NCBI GenBank assembly: GCA_910588935.1
Contig: CAJUSM010000033.1
Location: 1 to 30,480 of the forward strand
Reading direction: 5' to 3'
Length of the DNA: 30,480 bases
Source of the DNA: an uncultured Oscillospiraceae bacterium
GTDB taxonomy: Bacteria; Bacillota; Clostridia; Oscillospirales; Acutalibacteraceae
Within the stretch, counting starts at the first letter, position 1. Each line of letters starts with the position of its first letter. Shown in pieces: positions 24,753 to 30,480 of the stretch. The translations under genes were made by a program, and so were the position numbers. Below the pieces are notes generated by a model that did no database searches, was not told where the DNA came from, and saw only the letters and a program-made list of their open reading frames with translations.

Positions 24753-24781
24753 TTGACATCTTGGGGGATCTCCCCCATAAT
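24753..24781 (+). promoter_or_regulatory. Promoter with palindromic spacer before the ACT-domain operon
   Basis: TTGACA (24753-24758), 17-bp spacer, CATAAT (24776-24781). The spacer contains GGGGGA-TC-TCCCCC (24763-24776), a perfect 6-bp dyad lying between the -35 and -10 and reaching the first base of the -10. This is a natural position for a repressor. Confidence 0.6.
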
Positions 24782-24815
24782 GATACCATCAAAGGCTGAA
24801 AGGAGTGTTTAAGGT

Positions 24816-25097
24816 ATGGAAAAATCTGAAAAGGCTGTTATTACTGTAATCGGCAAAGATATGGTGGGCATTTTGGCAAAGGTTTCGGATATGTGCGCCA
24901 AGTCCGGCATCAATGTATTGGAGGTTACCCAGTCCATCCTCCAGGACCTGTTCGTTATGGTTATGCTGGTGGATATGGCCCGCTCCTCTATGGCAGTGGC
25001 CGAGCTGGCCGGGGAGATGGACGCGCTGGGCCAGGGCATGGGGATGAAAATTCATGTGATGCATGAGGATATCTTTAACTCCATGCATAGGATTTAA
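24816..25097 (+). CDS. ACT domain protein, UPF0237 family
   Basis: A 93-residue protein that is almost entirely one ACT domain, with a C-terminal extension of the UPF0237 type (KAVITVIGKDMVGILAKVSD at the start, then INVLEVTQSILQD, MKIHVMHEDIFNSMHRI at the end). ACT domains bind small ligands, usually amino acids, and regulate partners. UPF0237 genes are typically next to a UPF0210 gene; here that gene follows after an intervening GNAT. AAAGGAG upstream supports ATG 24816. First gene of a three-gene operon with its own promoter. Confidence 0.9.
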   Translation: MEKSEKAVITVIGKDMVGILAKVSDMCAKSGINVLEVTQSILQDLFVMVMLVDMARSSMAVAELAGEMDALGQGMGMKIHVMHEDIFNSMHRI

Positions 25098-25100
25098 CTC

Positions 25101-25607
25101 ATGGAGATCGTGAAGGCTGGGCCCGCCCAACTGGTCGAGGTGGCGGAGATCACCCGAACGACCATCGCGGCGGTTTATCCCCACTTCTACCCCCGGGGCG
25201 TAGTGGAGTTTTTTCTGAATTGGCATAAGGATGAAAAAATTCTCGCGGATATCCGGGCAGGAGAGGTGTTCCTGCTGCTGGACGGCGGCCGGGCAGTGGG
25301 CACCGTTACCCTCCACGAAGAGAAGCTTACCCGGCTGTATGTGCTCCCCAACTGCCAGGGAAAGGGCTATGGCCGGGCTTTGCTGGACTATGGAGAAGAG
25401 GCTGTGGGCCGGGCCCAAGGAAAAATTGTGGTGGAGGCCTCCCTGCCCGCCAAAGGGCTCTATCTCCGCCGGGGCTACCGGGAAACCGGCTTTTTTACCG
25501 AGGAGGCATACGGCGACGTGCTTTGCTGGGACGTGATGGAAAAGCGCTGGACGCCGGAAGATGAATCAGCAGGCGGCGGTGCCGGCTGCAAGGGGGTAAA
25601 TTATTGA
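25101..25607 (+). CDS. GNAT family N-acetyltransferase in the UPF0237-UPF0210 operon
   Basis: A 168-residue GNAT. The acetyl-CoA loop is LTRLYVLPNCQGKGYGRALL (residues about 75-94), preceded by VGTVTLHEEK and followed by LYLRRGYRETGFF, both usual in this superfamily. ATG 25101 begins 3 bases after the ACT gene's stop and has only a poor ribosome site, so translation probably depends on the upstream gene. Its stop codon overlaps the start of the UPF0210 gene (TTGA, 25604-25607). The tight packing suggests a role linked to the same ligand, perhaps an amino acid or amine (inference). The final 18 residues, rich in Gly, are a poor match to the family. Confidence 0.9.
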   Translation: MEIVKAGPAQLVEVAEITRTTIAAVYPHFYPRGVVEFFLNWHKDEKILADIRAGEVFLLLDGGRAVGTVTLHEEKLTRLYVLPNCQGKGYGRALLDYGEEAVGRAQGKIVVEASLPAKGLYLRRGYRETGFFTEEAYGDVLCWDVMEKRWTPEDESAGGGAGCKGVNY

Positions 25608-26962
25608 ATACCAATGAGATTTTAGAGACAATCAATATGATCGACAACGAAAACCTGGATGTGCGCACAATAACCATGGGCATCTCGCTGCTGGACTGCG
25701 CGGGCCCGGATCCGGACGCCGCCGCCCAAAGGGTATACGACAAAATTTGCCGCTATGCCCAGGACCTGGTGAAAACCGGTGAGGACATTAGCCGGGAGTA
25801 CGGCATTCCCATTATCAATAAGCGGATTTCCGTCACCCCAATTTCTTTGGTGGCGGGCGCCTGCCCGGGGGCTTCCCCCCTGCGCTTTGCCAAAGCCCTG
25901 GATCGGGCGGCGCACACAGTGGGCGTGAATTTTATTGGAGGCTATTCAGCCCTAGTGCAGAAGGGCTTTGGGCCAGGGGACTATGCCCTGATCGAAAGTA
26001 TCCCCCAGGCCCTTAGCGAGACGGAGCTGGTGTGCTCCTCGGTGAATGTGGGCAGCACGAAAGCGGGAATCAACATGGACGCGGTGGCGAAAATGGGCAA
26101 GATTGTGCTGGAAACCGCCCGGCTTACCGCGGACCGGGAGTGTATTGGCGCGGCCAAGCTGGTGGTTTTCTGCAATGCCCCAGAGGATAACCCCTTTATG
26201 GCGGGGGCTTTCCATGGCCCTGGGGAGCCAGATTGCGTGATCAATGTAGGGGTATCCGGGCCAGGGGTGGTTCGGGCCGCCATTCAGAAGCATGGAGGGG
26301 GATGCACTTTAACAGAAATTGCCGAGCTGGTAAAGCGCACTGCCTTTAAAATTACCCGTATGGGCCAGTTGGTGGCTCAGGAGGCGTCCCGCCGGCTCAG
26401 CGTGCCTTTTGGCATTGTGGACCTCTCCCTGGCCCCTACCCCGGCCATTGGGGACAGCGTGGCCCATATCCTGGAGGGAATGGGCCTGGAACAGTGCGGG
26501 GCCCACGGCACCACCGCTGCCCTTGCCCTGCTCAACGACGCGGTGAAAAAGGGAGGCGTAATGGCCTCCTCCAGCGTAGGGGGGCTTTCTGGCGCCTTTA
26601 TTCCCGTTACCGAGGATGCGGGGATGATCGCGGCGGCCAGAAGCGGATGCCTGACCCTGAACAAGCTGGAGGCCATGACCGCTGTCTGCTCGGTGGGCCT
26701 GGATATGATCTGCATCCCGGGGGACGTGACGGCGGAGATCATCTCCGGAATTATCGCCGACGAGGCGGCGATAGGCATGGTGAACTCTAAGACCACGGCG
26801 GTGCGGGTGATTCCCGCCATCGGCCGGCGGGTGGGGGAGGAGCTGGACTTTGGGGGCCTGCTGGGCCAGGGGCCAGTGATGCCGGTGAATACCGCCTCTC
26901 CGGCGGAGTTTATCGCCCGGGGCGGGAAAATTCCCGCGCCTCTTCAGAGCTTGAAAAACTGA
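25604..26962 (+). CDS. UPF0210 / PFL family protein (TTG start)
   Basis: A 452-residue protein of the UPF0210 (DUF711) family, distantly related to pyruvate formate-lyase-like barrels but of unknown function. Family blocks are visible: LDVRTITMGISLLDC, NKRISVTPISL, GVNFIGGYSALVQKG, ETELVCSSVNVGSTKAGINMDAV, CNAPEDNPFMAGAFHG, LAPTPAIGDSVAHILE, DMICIPGDVTAEIISGIIADE and the C-terminal KTTAVRVIPA. The start is TTG 25604, set by AGGGGG 25591-25596 and by the 4-base overlap with the preceding GNAT stop. Length is normal for the family. A strong terminator starts 2 bases after the stop. Confidence 0.93.
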   Translation: MNTNEILETINMIDNENLDVRTITMGISLLDCAGPDPDAAAQRVYDKICRYAQDLVKTGEDISREYGIPIINKRISVTPISLVAGACPGASPLRFAKALDRAAHTVGVNFIGGYSALVQKGFGPGDYALIESIPQALSETELVCSSVNVGSTKAGINMDAVAKMGKIVLETARLTADRECIGAAKLVVFCNAPEDNPFMAGAFHGPGEPDCVINVGVSGPGVVRAAIQKHGGGCTLTEIAELVKRTAFKITRMGQLVAQEASRRLSVPFGIVDLSLAPTPAIGDSVAHILEGMGLEQCGAHGTTAALALLNDAVKKGGVMASSSVGGLSGAFIPVTEDAGMIAAARSGCLTLNKLEAMTAVCSVGLDMICIPGDVTAEIISGIIADEAAIGMVNSKTTAVRVIPAIGRRVGEELDFGGLLGQGPVMPVNTASPAEFIARGGKIPAPLQSLKN

Positions 26963-26963
26963 C

Positions 26964-27000
26964 AAAACAGCCTCTGGCAGCTGGGCCAGAGGCTGTTTTT
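26964..27000. terminator. Terminator after UPF0210
   Basis: A perfect 15-bp stem (26964-26978 with 26985-26999) with a T-run on the plus strand and TTTTGTC on the minus strand. It lies between two convergent genes and can serve both. Confidence 0.9.
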
Positions 27001-27037
27001 GCGCCCAATGGATGGGCATTCCCTTGTAACGGGAGGC

Positions 27038-27634
27038 TTAGCGGCGGGGGTGCTGCTTGCTCAGCAGGACAAAGCCTGCCGCCCCTGCCGCGATCCAGAT
27101 GGCCGCGGCCAGCACCCATATCCAAAGCGCTAAGAAAGGCCTGGGCATTGCCTGAAAGAGCAGTAACGACACCAAGGCAGAGGGCATACAGGCAAGCCCC
27201 ACAAGATTCAGCCACCGAACCCAGAAAGAGGCCCGCTCTGTGGATAGGGCTTTGCCGATAAAGTACGCGGCCAGGCCCACAACCTGAGCGCACATGCCCC
27301 CAAAAACCGGCTCTAAAGTCTGTTCTGCCAGCCAGCCGCCTATGCCGATTAGCAGCCCAAGATAAACCAGGGCTGTAGAGGCGGCATAGAGCACCCGGCT
27401 GCCAACAGCGCTGTCTGACTTTTCTTCAGCTATAGCTTCAATGCCCTTAAGCAGGTAATCGGTTGTTACCTGAAAGTATTCGCTAATGGCAATAATATTT
27501 TCTAGATCTGGGCTGCTCTGCTCGCTTTCCCACTTGGAAACGGCCTGTCGGGAAACACCAATGTGGTCGGCCAGGGCTTCTTGGGAGATCCCTTTGGATT
27601 TTCGCAGGGACTGGATACGGTCGGACATATTCAT
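27038..27634 (-). CDS. Xre-family HTH regulator with C-terminal membrane domain
   Basis: A 198-residue protein. Residues about 3-66 form an Xre/Cro-type helix-turn-helix (RIQSLRKSKGISQEALADHIGVSRQAVSKWESEQSSPDL, a classic pattern). The remainder holds four hydrophobic segments (about residues 88-108, 115-137, 143-167, 168-188), so the DNA-binding part is tethered at the membrane. ATG 27634 is selected because AAAGGAG lies 9 bases upstream; the open frame reaches 27751 but would translate through the promoter. The tandem GGTACC sites in its own promoter suggest autoregulation. It may sense a membrane or envelope signal; no target operon can be named. Confidence 0.9.
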   Translation of the reverse strand: MNMSDRIQSLRKSKGISQEALADHIGVSRQAVSKWESEQSSPDLENIIAISEYFQVTTDYLLKGIEAIAEEKSDSAVGSRVLYAASTALVYLGLLIGIGGWLAEQTLEPVFGGMCAQVVGLAAYFIGKALSTERASFWVRWLNLVGLACMPSALVSLLLFQAMPRPFLALWIWVLAAAIWIAAGAAGFVLLSKQHPRR

Positions 27635-27665
27635 GAAGATCAGCTCCTTTGTGGTTGATGGCACT

Positions 27666-27695
27666 ATGGTACCACAGGTACCGGTTGCGGAACAA
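27666..27695 (-). promoter_or_regulatory. Promoter of the Xre regulator with paired GGTACC operator
   Basis: On the minus strand TTGTTC (27695-27690), 18-bp spacer, TACCAT (27671-27666). The 15-bp dyad GGTACC-N3-GGTACC (27668-27682) overlaps the -10 and spacer, where a bound dimer would block polymerase. Confidence 0.5.
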
Positions 27696-27749
27696 GGGAT
27701 GGGGGGTGGCAAAGCGGCAACCGGCAGTTGCGTAAGGGCTACAAAAGAC

Positions 27750-27789
27750 AAAAGGGCTGGCCCGGGGAGTACCCGGGCCAGCCCTTTTT
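27750..27789. terminator. Very stable terminator after the DUF362 gene
   Basis: A perfect 17-bp stem (27750-27766 with 27772-27788) with a 5-base loop. Read on the minus strand it is followed by TTTTGTCTTTTG. Confidence 0.9.
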
Positions 27790-27800
27790 AAGCGCTCCAG

Positions 27801-28664
27801 TTACATTTCAATCAGTTCATATTCCCGGGTGCAGTAGCCCAGCTGGGCGGCGGTGTCCAAGGTGTGCGCGCCGTTCCGGGACTCAATCCGCTGAACCAGG
27901 TCCGCTTTTCCCGGGTCGTCGCTGGCATATACCAGGTCCAGGCAGGCTTGGTCCAGGGCCAGGGGATCCAGGGAGGCCAGCACGCCGATATCCCCAATTT
28001 TGGGATCGGCGGCCACAGCGCAGCAGTCGCAATCTACAGACATATTGGCCATTACATTGATATAGGCGATTTTCCCTGGGAAACGCCGTACAATAGATTG
28101 CGCAGACTCGGCCATGGACTCCAGGAAGGAATCGTGGTCGGCCTGGAACATATCCTGGTTGGTGCCAGAGCTGTGGATGTGCTCTTTGCCGTGGGAGGAG
28201 GCAATGCCAATCGAGATATTCTTTAGCGCGCCCCCAAAGCCGCCCATGGGGTGGCCCTTAAAATGGGAGAGCACCAGCAGGGAATCGTAGTTTTCCAGGT
28301 TCTTCCCCACGTAATTTACCTTTAGGTGACGCCCGCCCTCTATCGGCAGCTCAATCTCACCGTCCTCGTCCATAATATCTACAGGGGCAATTTCTGTCCA
28401 GCCATGGAGCTTCATGGTTTCCCAATGGGCTTTGGTGGTGTTCCTTGCGCCCTCATAGGCGGTGTTGCACTCCACAATGGTGCCCTTTACCTTTTCTACC
28501 ATGGGTTTCCAAAAATCAGGACGGATAAAGTTTTGGTTGCCCACCTCGCCAGAATGAACCTTAACAGCCACCTTGCCGGGCAGCTCTACGCCCAAGGCGC
28601 TATAGAGCTGGAGAACCGTTTCGGGGGTAATGGAACGGGAGAAAAACACTTTTGCCTTTTCCAT
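27801..28664 (-). CDS. DUF362 domain protein
   Basis: A 287-residue DUF362 protein. Recognised by the start KVFFSRSITPETVLQLYSAL, KVAVKVHSGEVGNQNFIRP, the NTAYEGARNTTKAH stretch, LSHFKGHPMGGFGGALKNISIG and the C-terminal ASLDPLALDQACLDLVY. Members often carry or accompany ferredoxin domains. This one lacks a CxxCxxCxxxC module but has a VDCDCCA cluster (about residue 210) that may bind a metal. Function is unknown; a role in iron-sulfur or redox metabolism is guessed from relatives. It has its own MerR-type promoter and a very strong terminator. GAGAGG supports ATG 28664. Confidence 0.9.
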   Translation of the reverse strand: MEKAKVFFSRSITPETVLQLYSALGVELPGKVAVKVHSGEVGNQNFIRPDFWKPMVEKVKGTIVECNTAYEGARNTTKAHWETMKLHGWTEIAPVDIMDEDGEIELPIEGGRHLKVNYVGKNLENYDSLLVLSHFKGHPMGGFGGALKNISIGIASSHGKEHIHSSGTNQDMFQADHDSFLESMAESAQSIVRRFPGKIAYINVMANMSVDCDCCAVAADPKIGDIGVLASLDPLALDQACLDLVYASDDPGKADLVQRIESRNGAHTLDTAAQLGYCTREYELIEM

Positions 28665-28712
28665 TTTTTCACAACCTCTCAGTTTTTTGGCCGCTGGCTT
28701 TGCGGTACTGCT

Positions 28713-28743
28713 ATTATAATACTTAAAGTGGACTTTAAGTCAA
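28713..28743 (-). promoter_or_regulatory. MerR-type promoter of the DUF362 gene
   Basis: On the minus strand TTGACT (28743-28738), a 19-bp spacer and TATAAT (28718-28713). A perfect 9-bp dyad, ACTTAAAGTGGACTTTAAGT (28721-28740), fills the spacer and overlaps the last base of the -35. This is the textbook layout for MerR-family activation. No MerR gene is in the window. Confidence 0.8.
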
Positions 28744-28837
28744 GGGAGAAAATGCGGGAGAACAGATTGTTTAGAAAAAGAAGGGGGGAGTTTGGCAAAA
28801 AGACGCCTGGCTCCTACCTCAATTATCCAATTTCTCT

Positions 28838-30214
28838 CTAGGCACGGGGCTGAATATGCCCTGCCGCCTTTTTGCTGCGCTCCAGCCAGTTCATACGGCA
28901 ATAGTACACTGTAAACACCACTGCCGTGGTTACCCAGGTTACAGGGTAATTCATGGCCACCATCTGCATGGTAGGGTTCAGGGGGACCGCGGCCAATATC
29001 CATAGAATCCGCAGCCCGCACACCCCAAAGGTGGTAATCAGCATGGGCTGCAAGGCCTCGCCGGCCCCTCGAATTGCTCCGGAAAAAATTTCGATAAACA
29101 CAAAGGTGAAGTAAGAGGGGGCGAGGATACGAAGAAAGTCTTGGCCAAGAGAGATCACCGCCGCGTCTCCGGTGAAGAAACGGAGCAGCGGCTCCATAAA
29201 CAGCAGCAAAATGACGCTTAGCCCAATGGTGGTGCCCAGGGTCATGGCCAGGCAGATCTTTACGCTGCGTTTCACCCGGGCGTATTTCTGGGCCCCGAAA
29301 TTTTGGCCCACAAAAGTGGTAATGGAAATGCCGAAAGCCCCCATCACCATCCAGATAAAGCCGTCGATTTTGCCGATTGCCGCCCAAGAGGCGATGGCGT
29401 CGGTGCCAAAGGAGTTGATGCTGGCTTGGATGAGCAGGTTGGAAAGGGAGTACATTACCGACTGCATTCCGGCGGGCAGGCCAATGCGGATAACGCTGCG
29501 GAGAATGCCTGGGTCAAAGCGGATGCGCCGGAGCTCCACCCGGTAGGGCTCGTGGGTAAGCATAAGCCGGAGCATGACAAGCAGGGCGCTTGCCCCCTGG
29601 GATATTGCCGTGGCCAGGGCCACCCCCAGCACGCCCCAGCGAAAGGCTACCACAAACAGCAAGTCCAGCACAATATTTACCAAACAGCAGACAATAAGCA
29701 CATACAGGGGCATACGGGAATCGCCAATGGCTCGTAGCACGCCGGTGCCAACATTATAGACCATGCAAAATATAATGCCTCCATAATATACATTAAGGTA
29801 TAGCAAGGCGTCTTCCATAATTTCCTCTGGCACGCCCAGCAGTACAAGGGCGGGCCGGGCTGTAAGCAGGCCTGTCACAAGGATGATTCCCCCGCCGCCC
29901 AGAGCCAAGGCAATGGACGTGTGGACTGCCTTGGAAAGGTTTTTCCAGTCGGCGCCCCCAAAGAACTGGGAGATAATGACAGTAGCGCCGGAAGAGATGC
30001 CCACAAAAAAGCCCACCAGAAGGTTGATTAGGGTACTGGTGGTGCCCACAGCGGCGAGAGCCTGTTTTCCCACATACTGGCCTACAATAATGGTATCTAC
30101 GGTATTGTATAGCTGCTGAAAGAAGGTGCCAATTAAAATGGGGAAAAAGAAGATTAGCAGCTGTTTCCAAATCACGCCCTCGATGATGCTGTTTCCCTGA
30201 ACGCTCCGCTCCAT
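28838..30214 (-). CDS. MATE family efflux transporter (second)
   Basis: A 458-residue MATE carrier with about 12 helices. Motifs include ILIGTFFQQLYNTVDTIIVGQYVG, GISSGATVIISQFFGG, VGTGVLRAIGDSR, TTFVGQNFGAQKYARVK and GAIRGAGEALQP. The open frame extends to 30283, but the promoter's -10 (30255-30260) overlaps the upstream ATG at 30256, so that codon cannot be in the transcript. ATG 30214 (MERSVQGNS) is therefore preferred, with AAAGGGG about 13 bases upstream, a slightly long spacing. The repeat element copy at 30301 lies just beyond the -35 and may influence expression. The substrate is unknown. Confidence 0.93.
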   Translation of the reverse strand: MERSVQGNSIIEGVIWKQLLIFFFPILIGTFFQQLYNTVDTIIVGQYVGKQALAAVGTTSTLINLLVGFFVGISSGATVIISQFFGGADWKNLSKAVHTSIALALGGGGIILVTGLLTARPALVLLGVPEEIMEDALLYLNVYYGGIIFCMVYNVGTGVLRAIGDSRMPLYVLIVCCLVNIVLDLLFVVAFRWGVLGVALATAISQGASALLVMLRLMLTHEPYRVELRRIRFDPGILRSVIRIGLPAGMQSVMYSLSNLLIQASINSFGTDAIASWAAIGKIDGFIWMVMGAFGISITTFVGQNFGAQKYARVKRSVKICLAMTLGTTIGLSVILLLFMEPLLRFFTGDAAVISLGQDFLRILAPSYFTFVFIEIFSGAIRGAGEALQPMLITTFGVCGLRILWILAAVPLNPTMQMVAMNYPVTWVTTAVVFTVYYCRMNWLERSKKAAGHIQPRA

Positions 30215-30254
30215 GGTACGGCAAATGCCCCTTTCGACAAAATAATTAACTCCC

Positions 30255-30283
30255 ATTATATACTGGCTGATGGGAAAAATCAA
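30255..30283 (-). promoter_or_regulatory. Promoter of the second MATE gene
   Basis: On the minus strand TTGATT (30283-30278), 17-bp spacer, TATAAT (30260-30255). It decides the start codon of the gene (see the MATE entry). The -35 lies 17 bp from the end of the repeat element. Confidence 0.7.
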
Positions 30284-30300
30284 TATGGAGATTTCACGGG

Positions 30301-30480
30301 GGGAGTGTGCAAACGAGGAGATAAAGGTAAGCTAGAGAAGAAAGAACCCAGCTCTCAGATGCCGAGAGAAAATGGGAAAAGTTTCGTAGACTTCGCTTCG
30401 CGAAGTCTTACCTTTCTCAAAGGCCGCGGGGTGTGGGGCGGCGCCCCGCGACCTTGCCGCAGGGGGAAGGTCCCCGGTGG
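30301..30480 (+). mobile_element. Second copy of the repeat element's left end, cut by the window edge
   Basis: Bases 30301-30460 align without gaps to 14523-14682 with about eight mismatches, including the GGGAGTGT terminus and the GACTTCGC/GCGAAGTC hairpin (30389-30407). After about base 30460 the sequence differs from the first copy (GCAGGGGGAAGG in place of CCAGGCCATCAA), so the interior or the length of this element is different. It may be the left end of a larger, perhaps parental, element. The right end is outside the window. Confidence 0.7.

Noticed and set aside
26309..27019. Minus-strand open frame opposite UPF0210
   Set aside because: Crosses the terminator and opposes conserved family blocks.
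1..30480. CRISPR array, tRNA, rRNA, toxin-antitoxin or phage-defence cassette
   Set aside because: No regularly spaced repeats, no cloverleaf or rRNA sequence, and no protein of these systems was recognised on reading both strands.

Overview
The window looks like the chromosome of an anaerobic, endospore-forming Clostridia member, most likely a gut Oscillospirales/Ruminococcaceae-type bacterium (inference). Reasons: a spoIIP gene, AGGAGG-type ribosome binding sites with several TTG starts, TTGNNN-17-TATAAT promoters, rho-independent terminators after most units, an Fe-S aldo/keto reductase, SLH-domain wall proteins, and fairly GC-rich coding sequence.

Layout. 1-4.1 kb (+): the 3' part of a CtpE/Exp7-like P-type ATPase, then two paralogous membrane-anchored GH25 muramidases, of which the first has lost its active-site aspartates. 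4.1-6.0 kb (-): spoIIP followed by two small membrane proteins of unknown function. 6.3-14.3 kb (+): citrate synthase, a DUF2461 protein, an AzgA-type purine permease, a GNAT, a MATE exporter, a histidine-phosphatase-like protein lacking the catalytic His, and a coiled-coil/M23 peptidoglycan hydrolase with a hairpin in its leader.

14.3-19.3 kb is a decaying accessory island. It holds an IS200-type element whose transposase is split by a 269-bp miniature inverted-repeat element with a target duplication, a stub of an ABC ATPase, an intact aldo/keto reductase under a MerR-type 19-bp-spacer promoter, a frameshifted alpha/beta hydrolase, and a shredded GH2 beta-galactosidase. 19.4-21.3 kb (-) is a secreted SLH/YkuD L,D-transpeptidase.

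21.6-27.0 kb (+): radC, uvrB (one-base frameshift), a collapsed GNAT pseudogene, then an ACT (UPF0237)-GNAT-UPF0210 operon. 27.0-30.3 kb (-): an Xre-type regulator with a membrane domain, a DUF362 protein under a second MerR-type promoter, and a second MATE exporter. The last 180 bp hold a second copy of the miniature element's left part, directly upstream of that MATE promoter, with a different interior.

Functional themes are cell-wall remodelling (two GH25 proteins, SpoIIP, M23, L,D-transpeptidase), efflux (two MATE proteins), and genome erosion by small mobile elements and frameshifts. I see no CRISPR array, rRNA, tRNA, prophage or obvious defence system.
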